Shown: positions 7,015 to 14,352 of the stretch, in pieces
Layout of the letters: the number at the start of each line of letters is the position of its first letter
Numbering within the stretch: the stretch's first letter is position 1
Source: an uncultured bacterium
GTDB lineage: Bacteria > Bacillota > Clostridia > Oscillospirales > Acutalibacteraceae
Assembly (NCBI GenBank): GCA_905215055.1
Contig: CAJMOH010000035.1
Coordinates: 1 to 30,190 of the forward strand
Length of the DNA stretch: 30,190 nucleotides
Direction of reading: 5' to 3'
Program-made: the position numbers and the translations under genes
Notes under the pieces: model-generated
What the model saw: the letters and a program-made list of their open reading frames with translations, nothing else
Database searches by the model: none
Told to the model about the DNA's origin: nothing

Positions 7015-8481
7015 ATGAAGGCGGTGATTTACGCCAGATACAGCAGCGACAATCAGCGGGAGGAAAGCATCGAAGGGCAGCTTCGGGAATGCAAAGAATA
7101 CGCCGATAAAAACGGGATTACGATTCTGTGCAGTTACATTGACCGGGCGCTGTCGGCCAAAACAGACAACCGCCCGGAATTTCAGAAGATGGTGCAGGAC
7201 AGCGCAAAGGGACTGTTCGACACTGTGCTGGTGTGGAAGCTGGATCGGTTTGCCCGTAACCGTTACGACAGCGCCCATTACAAAGCCGTGCTCCGACGAA
7301 ACGGCGTCAAGGTGGTATCTGCCACGGAAAACATATCCGATGGGCCGGAGGGCATTATTCTGGAATCTATGTTGGAAGGAATGGCGGAATACTATTCAGC
7401 GGAGCTGGCGCAGAAAATCAACCGGGGCCTTACGGAAAATGCGTTGAAGGGAAAAAACAACGGCGGCGGGATTCCGCTCGGCTATCAACTGACCGACGAC
7501 CAACATCTCAGAATTGATCCATTGACCGCCCCGATTGTGCGGGAGATCTACCAGAGATATGCAGAGGGTGAAACGGTTCGCAGCATTATCACTTCTCTGA
7601 ATGAACGGCATATCCTGACGCAAAAACAGAAGCCATTCCGTCCCAACAGCCTTCACAGTGTCTTGTGTAACCGGAAATACATCGGAGAATATCGGTACAA
7701 AGACATCATCATCCCTGACGGTGTACCGAGTATTATCCCAAAGGATTTGTTTGAAAGGGTGCAGATGAGAGTGGAAAAGAACAAAAGGACTCCGGCAAGG
7801 GCCAAGGCTGAGGAAGAATATCTGTTGACCACCAAGCTGTTTTGCGGCCACTGTGGGCGGATGATGATTGGCGAGAGCGGCAAATCCCACACAGGTGCGA
7901 TTTATCGCTATTACAAATGCAGCGGAGCCAAGAGAAAGCTGGGCTGCCGCAAGAAAGCGGTGAAGAAAGACTGGATAGAGTGTATTGCTGTACAGTACAC
8001 AATACAGCGTGTCTTTCAGGATGAACTGATCGCCCAAATTGCGGACAAGCTGGTGGAATTGCAGAACACAGAGGACAATACTCTCCCTCTGCTGCGCAAA
8101 CAGCTTGCAGACACCAACCGTGGGATTGAGAATATGCTTAATGCCATTCAGCAAGGGATACTGACCAACAGTACCAAAGAGCGGCTGGAGGAACTGGAAA
8201 AGCTGCGGGAAGATTTGAAGGCCAGCATTTTACAGGCAGAACTGGAAAGGCCAAAATACAGCCGGGAAGACATTATCGAATGGATCAGCCGGTTCAAATA
8301 TGGCGACCCAAGCAACAAGGAATACCAGCGGCAGATCATCGATATTTTTCTCAACAGCATCTATGTATTTGACGACCGGCTGGTTTTCACCTACAATTAC
8401 AAAAACGGAACCCAAACAGTGTCGTTGGCGGACGTTTCTGCGGCTTTCGGTTCGGATTTGAAGTCCTGTACTCCACCATAA
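7015..8481 (+). CDS. Large serine recombinase (integrase/transposase of a mobile element)
   Basis: A 488-aa site-specific recombinase. The N-terminal resolvase domain begins MKAVIYARYSS with catalytic Ser10, followed by the Arg-rich active-site segments DNRPEFQKM and VWKLDRFARNRYDS. The recombinase domain (about 150-260) has GIPLGYQ and the PFRPNSLHSVLCNRKYIG segment. A zinc ribbon follows (CGHC at 277-280; further Cys at 302 and 311), then a long coiled-coil region (about 350-415) and a short C-terminal beta part. This is the full layout of TnpX/phiC31-type large serine recombinases, which move elements through a circular intermediate. I choose ATG 7015 because GGAGG lies 8 bases upstream; ATG 7009 is too close. 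It is intact and ends in a strong terminator. Its att sites could not be located with certainty. Confidence 0.95.
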   Translation: MKAVIYARYSSDNQREESIEGQLRECKEYADKNGITILCSYIDRALSAKTDNRPEFQKMVQDSAKGLFDTVLVWKLDRFARNRYDSAHYKAVLRRNGVKVVSATENISDGPEGIILESMLEGMAEYYSAELAQKINRGLTENALKGKNNGGGIPLGYQLTDDQHLRIDPLTAPIVREIYQRYAEGETVRSIITSLNERHILTQKQKPFRPNSLHSVLCNRKYIGEYRYKDIIIPDGVPSIIPKDLFERVQMRVEKNKRTPARAKAEEEYLLTTKLFCGHCGRMMIGESGKSHTGAIYRYYKCSGAKRKLGCRKKAVKKDWIECIAVQYTIQRVFQDELIAQIADKLVELQNTEDNTLPLLRKQLADTNRGIENMLNAIQQGILTNSTKERLEELEKLREDLKASILQAELERPKYSREDIIEWISRFKYGDPSNKEYQRQIIDIFLNSIYVFDDRLVFTYNYKNGTQTVSLADVSAAFGSDLKSCTPP

Positions 8482-8519
8482 GTCCACCGTAATTTTGATA
8501 GAATTACGGTGGACTTTTT
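8481..8519 (+). terminator. Rho-independent terminator of the recombinase gene
   Basis: A perfect 14-bp stem (8481-8494 with 8502-8515) and a 7-nt loop, followed by TTTTT. The stem begins at the last base of the recombinase stop codon. Confidence 0.92.
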
Positions 8520-8574
8520 CTACTCCCGAAAACCGCTTGAAATAAGGCTTTTCGACCGTTTCAGCACATAAGTG

Positions 8575-8618
8575 AACCCCGCTGCAGAGCAATTATGCGG
8601 CGGGGTTTCGTGCTTTTT
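8575..8618 (+). terminator. Second terminator-like hairpin
   Basis: An 11-bp stem AACCCCGC.GC / GCGGCGGGGTT with one G-T pair and an 11-nt loop, followed after five bases by a T-rich run. It may insulate the recombinase from the sequences to the right. Confidence 0.6.
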
Positions 8619-8645
8619 GCGCGGATTGAGGCGTTTTGTTCCGCT

Positions 8646-8724
8646 GTAATCGTTAAACAGCCGAGTAATCGTTGAATTACTGGAGTATTCGTTAAACTAC
8701 AGAGGTAATCGTTAAACAGCCGAG
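8646..8724. repeat. Four tandem 20-bp repeats (iteron-like)
   Basis: Units start at 8646, 8665, 8685 and 8705. The consensus is GTAATCGTTAAAC followed by a variable 6-7 bases ending in GAG. Units 1 and 4 are almost identical and the middle two are diverged. The 19-20 bp period of about two helical turns fits cooperative protein binding on one DNA face. No replication protein is nearby, so an origin is not supported. Recombinase accessory sites or leftovers of an HsdS inversion locus are possible. Confidence 0.7.
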
Positions 8725-8725
8725 T

Positions 8726-8836
8726 TCTGATAATACTCCTTATGAGAAAATCGGCGATGAAGTGCGGTCGCTTGCGGATGAGGTACCGTTTGACATCCCC
8801 GATTCATGGGAGTGGTGTCGTTTTTCTTCACTAATC
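8726..8836 (+). pseudogene. hsdS: Fragment of a type I restriction specificity subunit (HsdS)
   Basis: A 37-codon stretch without its own start reads SDNTPYEKIGDEVRSLADEV, then PFDIPDSWEWCRFSSLI. The phrase E/DVPFDIPDSWEW is the hallmark of the beginning of a target-recognition domain in type I HsdS proteins of gut Firmicutes. The frame continues after it, but the sequence no longer resembles HsdS and becomes AT-rich. It is therefore a remnant cut at both ends, one edge at the tandem repeats and the other near 8836. It marks a recombination boundary rather than a working gene. I see no hsdM or hsdR in the window. Confidence 0.65.
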
Positions 8837-8918
8837 ACGCTATTGAGTCCATATAGCTTCTTCATGGATAGACGATACTTGCACTTTTTACTTTTTGTTA
8901 TAGAACACAAGCATATGG

Positions 8919-8948
8919 TTGACATGATAACGCCGATTTTTTTATAAT
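8919..8948 (+). promoter_or_regulatory. Sigma-A promoter of the metallophosphoesterase gene
   Basis: TTGACA (8919-8924), an 18-bp spacer and TATAAT (8943-8948), both perfect hexamers, 52 bp ahead of the start codon. Confidence 0.85.
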
Positions 8949-9000
8949 TGGTGTAGTCCAATACATGAAGAGACCATAATGACTGCAAGGATGTGAGAAC

Positions 9001-9756
9001 ATGAAAGCTTTGATTATATCAGATATACATGCAAATATTCATGCTCTGAGAGCGATTGAAAAGGTGGAAACATGGGATACGGTATACTGCTGCGGAGATT
9101 TGACGGATTATGGCCCTTTCCCGATGGAGGTCATAGCGTGGATGAAGGAGCATGATGCTCATGTGGTATGCGGCAATCATGATATCCACGTGATGACGAT
9201 GAGTGATGAGGCGTGTGCGGAAGCGCGAAGAGGTTATGTGTGGAAATGGTGTCATGATAATTGGGAGAAGATGGATCAATCTGCCAAAGCATATCTATCT
9301 GCTCTGCCAACTGTACTACAATTTGAAATGGATGGAATTGAGTATCAGATGCAGCATCAGTATGATCAGAGATATGGTACTGTTGAGAGCGAAGCGCAGT
9401 TTAATGCCTTCTGGAAAAATGCCAAAGATGATCATCAACAGCGCCGACTACTATTTGGTCATTCTCATCGTCGGTGCATTCACGTGCTTCGAGAAGATAT
9501 GATGTGGATTAATCCGGGGAGCGTTTCGTATAGACGACCAGATGATCCTGATAAGCGAGCACATTATATGATTATTGAAGACGGTGATATCCGCTTTGGT
9601 GCGGTTAGTTATGACCGGTCGCCTCTATTGAACGTTGCGAAGAAGTATCAGCTACGAGGATATATGCTCGAAACAGAGCTGCAGGATGCCTATTTCTTCT
9701 TTGGTGACGCGCCAACCTCACGTTCGCCGCTTCCGATGATTACAGAGATAGGATGA
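9001..9756 (+). CDS. Metallophosphoesterase (YfcE/MJ0936-like, calcineurin-like superfamily)
   Basis: A 251-aa cytoplasmic protein with the complete dimetal site of the superfamily: SDIHAN (Asp8, His10), CGDLTDYG (Asp33), GNHD (Asn59, His60), GHSH (153-156) and NPGSV (171-175). It belongs to the small single-domain group (PF12850 type), whose members hydrolyse phosphodiesters or phosphomonoesters with Mn or Fe; the natural substrate is not given by the sequence. The start is ATG 9001 with AAGGATGTGAG upstream. It has its own strong promoter and overlaps in transcription with a response-regulator fragment 4 bp downstream. Base composition is clearly lower in GC than the genes from 9862 on, which suggests separate origin. 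Confidence 0.92.
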   Translation: MKALIISDIHANIHALRAIEKVETWDTVYCCGDLTDYGPFPMEVIAWMKEHDAHVVCGNHDIHVMTMSDEACAEARRGYVWKWCHDNWEKMDQSAKAYLSALPTVLQFEMDGIEYQMQHQYDQRYGTVESEAQFNAFWKNAKDDHQQRRLLFGHSHRRCIHVLREDMMWINPGSVSYRRPDDPDKRAHYMIIEDGDIRFGAVSYDRSPLLNVAKKYQLRGYMLETELQDAYFFFGDAPTSRSPLPMITEIG

Positions 9757-9760
9757 GAAG

Positions 9761-9862
9761 ATGAATCTGAGAATTCTGATTATTGAAGATGATCCGGAAA
9801 ACCGTGAAGGATTGCGCATCCTTATCAGCCGGCATTCTCCTCGAAGCCAGGTGTTTTATGCC
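9761..9862 (+). pseudogene. N-terminal fragment of a response regulator receiver domain
   Basis: About 34 codons beginning MNLRILIIEDDPENREGLRI, the first beta strand and acidic pocket (EDD) of a CheY-type receiver domain. After SPRSQVFYA the similarity stops, and the frame runs into the antisense of a GC-rich gene. The phospho-acceptor Asp and the rest of the domain are missing. It follows the metallophosphoesterase stop by 4 bp, so the two were once an operon that was cut at the junction near 9862. The exact break point is uncertain by a few bases. Confidence 0.7.
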
Positions 9863-9952
9863 GCGATTCCTGGATTTACCCAGCCAGACAGCCGCGGCGG
9901 CCGCGCCGGCCAGGGCGGCTGCCACCGCCAGAAGGGTTCCCCAAACGCGCAT
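9863..9952 (-). pseudogene. Truncated small membrane protein at the junction
   Basis: ATG 9952 has GAGG 8 bases upstream and lies 10 bp past the stop of the 122-aa gene, so it is a genuine operon member. It begins MRVWGTLLAVAAALAGAAAA, a hydrophobic signal-anchor-like helix, followed by KSRNR. Within about 30 codons it crosses into the foreign sequence. The frame then reads antisense to the response-regulator fragment until position 9740, which cannot be its original C-terminus. Family unknown. Confidence 0.6.
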
Positions 9953-9962
9953 AGGGTTTACC

Positions 9963-10331
9963 TCACTTCAAGCCCTTGACAAGAGGGATCAGGCACAGCA
10001 GCAGCAAAATTCCCGCCGCGCCCATAACAATACCGGGAACCAGCATGTTCCAGATCATGGCCATGCACATGCCCACCCCCAGCACCAGAGCGCCCGCAAT
10101 GCTCAGCAGCACAGCGCCCACCGCCTTGCCGCTGATGTGGACAGCGGGCTTGCCTTCCATCTTCCGGCGCACCATCAGCAAAACCAGCAGGACCACAATC
10201 CCTGCCGCCCCGATCACCACGCCGGGGGTAAAGGCGCCCCACTCTGGCAGCAAGCACATGCACATGCCAATCCCAAACAGAATGACGCCCACGGTGCCAA
10301 AAATCAAGGATACAAAATTCTTTTTCTTCAT
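9963..10331 (-). CDS. Four-helix membrane protein with internal duplication
   Basis: A 122-aa protein made of two similar halves, each with two hydrophobic helices. Half 1 has GIGMCMCLLPEW and TPGVVIGAAGIVVLLVLL; half 2 has GVGMCMAMIWNM and VPGIVMGAAGILLLLCLI. The G-GMCM motif and the PG-V-GAAGI motif repeat in the same order, so it arose by duplication of a two-helix unit. The loop between the halves is basic (RRKMEGK). No named family is recognised. It is transcribed divergently from the XRE regulator/ABC exporter operon. The C-terminal gene of its operon is truncated at the junction. Confidence 0.75.
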   Translation of the reverse strand: MKKKNFVSLIFGTVGVILFGIGMCMCLLPEWGAFTPGVVIGAAGIVVLLVLLMVRRKMEGKPAVHISGKAVGAVLLSIAGALVLGVGMCMAMIWNMLVPGIVMGAAGILLLLCLIPLVKGLK

Positions 10332-10461
10332 GTTCCATCAACCTCTGTTTTTTGTGTGATGTCTCACTTGACGGCCTTATTCTACCGGGCCGGTGTTTGA
10401 AAGATGCTTCTGAATTGTTTGCGAAATGTGAAAAAGCCCAGCTCTCCCGGAACAACCGAAA

Positions 10462-10486
10462 AAAAGTTTCCTGCCGGGAAACTTTT
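10462..10486. terminator. Bidirectional hairpin in the divergent intergenic region
   Basis: A perfect 10-bp stem AAAAGTTTCC / GGAAACTTTT with a 5-nt loop, flanked by A and T runs so that it could stop transcription in either direction. It lies upstream of the promoter at 10512. A regulator binding site is the alternative. Confidence 0.5.
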
Positions 10487-10511
10487 CTCTCCAAAGTCTC
10501 CTTTGGTTCCC

Positions 10512-10540
10512 TTGCTTTTTCCCGGAGGCCCTCGTACAAT
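10512..10540 (+). promoter_or_regulatory. Promoter of the XRE-ABC operon
   Basis: TTGCTT (10512-10517), a 17-bp spacer and TACAAT (10535-10540). Transcription would start only about 14 bases ahead of the ATG at 10561, a very short leader holding the AAGAGG ribosome binding site. Confidence 0.65.
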
Positions 10541-10560
10541 AGTGCCAAGAGGTGAGAGAC

Positions 10561-11685
10561 ATGGATGGGTTGGGATTTGGCGCAGTGGTTCTTGCCCAGC
10601 GCAAGCGTCTGGGCTGGACCCAGGAAGAGCTGGCCGCCCGGGTGGGCGTTTCCAAGGGGGCGGTTTCCAAATGGGAAAACGGGCAAAGCTATCCGGACCT
10701 TCCTCTGCTGCCCAGGCTGGCCGCGCTGTTTGGCATCTCTGTGGACCAGCTGCTGGACTATCGCCCTCAGCTGAGCCGGGAGGAGATCCGCCGCTTGCAC
10801 AAGGAGCTTTCCCGGGCGTTTGTGGAGCAGCCCTTTCCCCAGGTCCGCGCCCGCTGCCAGGAGCTGACCGCTCAATACGCCTCCTGCGCCCCGCTGCTCC
10901 TTCGGGTGGGAAGCCTGTTTCTCAACTATTTGAACCTGGCGGAGCATCCCCAGCAGCTGCTGGAGGAGGTCATGGAGCTGTTTTCCCGCGCCCGGCAAAG
11001 CTCGCAAGACGCCAATCTCAGCAGCGAGGCACTCCATCTGGAGGCCTATTGCCTGCTGTGCCTGAAGCGTCCCCAGGAGGCTCTCTCCCTTTTGGGAGAG
11101 GATTGGCGGCCGGCCAGTCCGTCGGAGACCATACAGGCCATGGCCTACTCTCAGCTGGGGCGGCCGGAAAAGGCCCGGCAGGTATTGCAGGCCGGCATTT
11201 ACCACGGGCTTGTCCTGCTGTTCAGCGATTTGGGAAATTACCTGGAGCTGTGCCTGGACGCAGACTTTCCCCTGGCATGCCGCCGGGCCGAGGAGCTTAT
11301 TCAGGCCTTCGCGATGGACCGCCTTCACCCGGGCCTGGTGTTCCCCATTTACCTTGCCATAGCCCGGGGCTGGATGAAGCGGGGACAAAAAGACGCCGCT
11401 CTGGAGGCCCTGGAGGCGTACACAGCCCTGGCAACAGGGCCTGTCTTTCCCATGCGGCTGCACGGGGACGCGTTTTTCAACCAGCTGGAGGCATGGCTGG
11501 ACCAGGCGCTGGAGCTGGGAGATTATCCTCCCAGGGATGAATCTGTCATCAAGAAAAGTCTGGTGCAGGGTGTAACCGAGACGCCGGAGTTTGCCCCCTT
11601 GAAGGAGGAGCCCCGCTATCAGGCTCTGGTCCGGCGGCTGCGAGAACATTTGGAGGAGCACGAGATATGGAAGCTGTATTTGTAG
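10561..11685 (+). CDS. XRE-family regulator with TPR-like C-terminal domain
   Basis: A 374-aa protein. Residues about 5-65 are a Cro/C1-type helix-turn-helix: LAQRKRLGWTQEELAARVGV, then SKGAVSKWENGQSYPDLPLL and LAALFGISVDQLL. The remainder (70-370) is all helical with repeated A/L-rich helix pairs of TPR type, such as HLEAYCLLCLKRPQEALSLL and AMAYSQLGRPEKARQVLQAG, as in regulators that sense a peptide or partner protein. ATG 10561 is chosen because AAGAGG lies 8 bases upstream; GTG 10552 falls inside that site. Its last 19 bases overlap the start of the ABC ATPase gene, so the two are translationally coupled and it probably controls this exporter. Confidence 0.9.
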   Translation: MDGLGFGAVVLAQRKRLGWTQEELAARVGVSKGAVSKWENGQSYPDLPLLPRLAALFGISVDQLLDYRPQLSREEIRRLHKELSRAFVEQPFPQVRARCQELTAQYASCAPLLLRVGSLFLNYLNLAEHPQQLLEEVMELFSRARQSSQDANLSSEALHLEAYCLLCLKRPQEALSLLGEDWRPASPSETIQAMAYSQLGRPEKARQVLQAGIYHGLVLLFSDLGNYLELCLDADFPLACRRAEELIQAFAMDRLHPGLVFPIYLAIARGWMKRGQKDAALEALEAYTALATGPVFPMRLHGDAFFNQLEAWLDQALELGDYPPRDESVIKKSLVQGVTETPEFAPLKEEPRYQALVRRLREHLEEHEIWKLYL

Positions 11686-12581
11686 ACGCCATTTCCAAAA
11701 CATATCCCGGAGGCAAGCAGGCCCTGAAGGGCGTCACCCTGGGGCTGGATCAGGGTGAGATCTTTGGCTTTCTGGGACCCAATGGAGCGGGAAAAACCAC
11801 CACTGTCAAGCTTTTGACCGGAATGCTTCTCCCCACTGGGGGCAGCTGCCGGGTGCTGGGACTTAACCCCGCTCAAGAGCCGGAAAAGGTTCACGCCTGC
11901 GCGGGAGTGGTCACGGAGCATGCCCAAATGTACGACGAGCTGACCGGCCTGGAAAACCTCCAGTTTTACGGGACAGCCTTTGGCCTTTCACGGAGGGAGT
12001 GCCGCGAAAGGGCAGAGTCTCTGCTGCGCCAGCTGGATCTGGAGGAGGCGGGACGCAGAAGGCTGGCCTCCTACTCCACCGGCATGCGGCAGCGGCTGTC
12101 CCTGGCCCGGGCGCTGCTTCACCGGCCCCGCGTTCTGTTTTTGGATGAGCCAACCTCTGGTCTGGACCCGGAAAGCGCCCACAACGTCAACGAAATGATC
12201 CGGAGCCTAGCCAGGCGGGAGGGCATCACGGTATTTTTGTGTACCCATCAGCTGCGCTATGCCCAAGAGCTTTGCACCCGTTTCGGTCTTTTAGAGGCAG
12301 GGGAGCTGCTGGCCCAGGGCACCCTGGAGGAGCTGCGGGGCCAGGTGCTGTCCGGGTTCACCCTGCGGGTGCGGGCAAGCCTTGTGCCGCCCGGCGCGGG
12401 CCTGAAGCAAGTGGGACAGGGGGAATACGAGCGCGGTCTTTCCCAGGAGGAGGAGATTCCCCGCATTGTCCGGGAAATTGTCCAGGCCGGCGGAGACGTG
12501 TACGCCGTGGTTGCCCAGCGTCCCACTCTGGAGGACATCTATTTCGCTCTAACCCAGCGGGGAAAGGAGGAGGTCTTATGA
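11667..12581 (+). CDS. ABC-2 type exporter, ATP-binding subunit
   Basis: A 304-aa protein with a full ABC ATPase domain: Walker A GPNGAGKTT (37-45), signature YSTGMRQR (136-143), Walker B VLFLDEP (156-162) and switch His194. A C-terminal domain of about 80 residues follows, ending in VYAVVAQRPTLEDIYFALT, as in NatA/CcmA-type ATPases of Na+, drug or peptide exporters. It powers the permease encoded immediately downstream; the two genes overlap by ATGA. It starts inside the end of the regulator gene. The exported compound is unknown. Confidence 0.93.
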   Translation: MEAVFVDAISKTYPGGKQALKGVTLGLDQGEIFGFLGPNGAGKTTTVKLLTGMLLPTGGSCRVLGLNPAQEPEKVHACAGVVTEHAQMYDELTGLENLQFYGTAFGLSRRECRERAESLLRQLDLEEAGRRRLASYSTGMRQRLSLARALLHRPRVLFLDEPTSGLDPESAHNVNEMIRSLARREGITVFLCTHQLRYAQELCTRFGLLEAGELLAQGTLEELRGQVLSGFTLRVRASLVPPGAGLKQVGQGEYERGLSQEEEIPRIVREIVQAGGDVYAVVAQRPTLEDIYFALTQRGKEEVL

Positions 12582-13363
12582 ATCGCGCCATGCTGGCCAT
12601 TATCCGCAAGGATCTTCAAAGCGTCGCCGCCAACAAGCGGCTGTTTCTTCCCCTGCTGCTTGTCCCTCTGGTGATGACGGTGGTTGTTCCCTCCATTTTG
12701 ATGGCGGCGCTGCTGCTGTCTCCCGATGACCCGGACCTGCAAGGCCTGTTAAGCCAGCTTCCCAGGGAGCTGGCAGGCGGCAATCCCTCTCTGGCTCTTG
12801 GGAAAATGATGTTCAACACCATTCTGCCCGCGTTTTTCCTGATGATTCCCATTATGACAGCCTCTATCATGGCGGGCAGCTCCTTTGTGGGGGAAAAGGA
12901 GCGCCACACCCTGGAGACCCTTCTCTACTGTCCCATAACCCTTCGCCAGATCTTCCGGGCCAAGGTGCTGGCGGCCTTCTTTCTGAGCATGGCGGTTTCC
13001 CTTGGCTCCTTTCTGGTGATGTGCCTGGTGCTGGAAACAGAGGCTGTGCTCCTGCTGGGAAGCCTGCTTCCGCCCGGCGCCAACTGGCTGGTAACGCTTT
13101 TCCTTCTGGCTCCCGCGGTCTCTCTGGTGGCAGTTACCTTGATCGTCCGCGGCTCCGCCAAGGCCAAGAGCGTGGAGGAGTCTCAGCAGAGAGCCATGTT
13201 TCTGGTCATCCCCGTTGTGCTGCTGATTGTGGGCCAATTCTCTGGAGCGATGCTGCTGAACGTCTGGATTTTGCTGGCGCTGGCCGCTGTCTGCGCTCTC
13301 TTGGCCGTTCTTCTGTTTCACAGAGCCTTGCGCCGCTTTACCTACGAGCGGGTGCTGGAGTAA
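12578..13363 (+). CDS. ABC-2 type exporter, permease subunit (NatB-like)
   Basis: A 261-aa integral membrane protein starting at the ATG that overlaps the ATPase stop, with AAAGGAGGAGG upstream. A cytoplasmic start (MNRAMLAIIRKDLQSVAANK) leads into about six hydrophobic helices (about 21-45, 87-108, 135-158, 171-190, 213-230 and 232-250). The GEKERHTLETLLYCPI motif after helix 2 is typical of ABC-2 permeases of the NatB type. At 261 aa it is shorter than classical NatB and lacks a large external domain. It forms a homodimer with two ATPase subunits in the family. Confidence 0.88.
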   Translation: MNRAMLAIIRKDLQSVAANKRLFLPLLLVPLVMTVVVPSILMAALLLSPDDPDLQGLLSQLPRELAGGNPSLALGKMMFNTILPAFFLMIPIMTASIMAGSSFVGEKERHTLETLLYCPITLRQIFRAKVLAAFFLSMAVSLGSFLVMCLVLETEAVLLLGSLLPPGANWLVTLFLLAPAVSLVAVTLIVRGSAKAKSVEESQQRAMFLVIPVVLLIVGQFSGAMLLNVWILLALAAVCALLAVLLFHRALRRFTYERVLE

Positions 13364-13457
13364 CCCGCGGCACTTCCCGCCCATAATACCGTGCCCAGGG
13401 ACAAGCGCTGGGGAGGAGAAGGTTTTCTTCCCTAGAAGTAAACAGTATAACAATATG

Positions 13458-13492
13458 AAAAAGAGGCCGCCCCAATAGGGCAGCCTCTTTTT
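13458..13492. terminator. Bidirectional terminator between convergent genes
   Basis: The stem AAAAAGAGGC-C-GCCC pairs with GGGC-A-GCCTCTTTTT (one mismatch), with A and T runs on both sides. It serves the ABC permease on the plus strand and the sugar isomerase gene on the minus strand. Confidence 0.85.
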
Positions 13493-13504
13493 CTGTGACT
13501 TTCC

Positions 13505-14329
13505 TCATCCATTCAGCTGGGCCTTGACCCACTCTACGGACTGCCGTAAATAGTCCAGCGTCCGGTTGGAGTCGTAATGCTCGATGGTGTAAATTCCATT
13601 GTAGCCATCCTGCCGCAGCCGGGCCATCACCTGGTCCAAGGGCAGATCGCCGCTGCCCACAGGGGCGGGGTACAGGTCTGTGCCGTCCACGGCGGTTTTG
13701 GGATTTTCCCCGTTGCTCTGGGTATAGGCCCGGTCCTTCAGGTGGACGTGGCCCACCCTGCTCCGCAGCAGGGTATAGGCCTCCAGCACGTCCTGGCCGG
13801 CATAGCGGAAGTTCCCTGTATCAAAGGCGCAGGAAAGGCCGGGACAGCCCTCTAAAAAGCGCAGCAGCCCCTCCGCGGTGGCAATGGGGGAAAGCTGGCT
13901 GTCAAAGTCCTCCATCACCAGGGAAACCCCATAGCGGGGGGCCAGCTCCCCCAGCCGGGCCACGCAGCGGATCATCTGCTGGGTCTTTTCCTCCCGGACC
14001 TGAGGGGAATCTCCCTCCGCCCAAAAGCCGGGGATCACCAGCAGCCTGTCCGCCCCCAAAAATTGAGCGGCCTCCAAAATGGGCGCCGCCTGCTTTTCCA
14101 CGTCTTGGTCCTCGTCGAAGTGGAAGAAGGAGGGAATGGAGGAAATGCCCAGGTCCGCCATAGCGATTTCCTGGCCAAACTCGTCCTCCCGGCCCACAAT
14201 GTTGTTGCCGGAGGCCTCTACTGCCTCAATGCCCATCTCCCGAGCCAGCTTCAGGGCTTCCACCACAGACAGGCTTTCCTGCCGGGCGATGTCTACCATG
14301 TGGTCGTAAAAGGTGGCGATCTTTGCCAT
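13505..14329 (-). CDS. Sugar phosphate isomerase/epimerase-like TIM barrel protein
   Basis: A 274-aa protein of the xylose-isomerase-like (AP endonuclease 2) TIM-barrel superfamily. Likely metal ligands are Glu140 (LVMEDFD), Asp170 (CAFDTGNF), His194/His196 (GHVHLKD) and Glu250 (YTIEHYD). PVGSGDLPLDQVM is the usual loop before the last strand. Such enzymes isomerise or epimerise keto-sugars, inosose or related compounds; the substrate is not clear. It starts at ATG 14329 (GAGGAG upstream), 23 bp behind the nucleoside phosphorylase and in its operon. That fits handling of the ribose or deoxyribose released by that enzyme (inference). Confidence 0.85.
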   Translation of the reverse strand: MAKIATFYDHMVDIARQESLSVVEALKLAREMGIEAVEASGNNIVGREDEFGQEIAMADLGISSIPSFFHFDEDQDVEKQAAPILEAAQFLGADRLLVIPGFWAEGDSPQVREEKTQQMIRCVARLGELAPRYGVSLVMEDFDSQLSPIATAEGLLRFLEGCPGLSCAFDTGNFRYAGQDVLEAYTLLRSRVGHVHLKDRAYTQSNGENPKTAVDGTDLYPAPVGSGDLPLDQVMARLRQDGYNGIYTIEHYDSNRTLDYLRQSVEWVKAQLNG

Positions 14330-14352
14330 GACAACTCCTCTTTTCTACATGT

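Noticed and set aside
8646..8724. CRISPR array
   Set aside because: The units abut with no unique spacers, the middle units are diverged, and no cas genes are present.
8646..8724. Plasmid replication origin with iterons
   Set aside because: No Rep protein, DnaA boxes or partition genes accompany the repeats.
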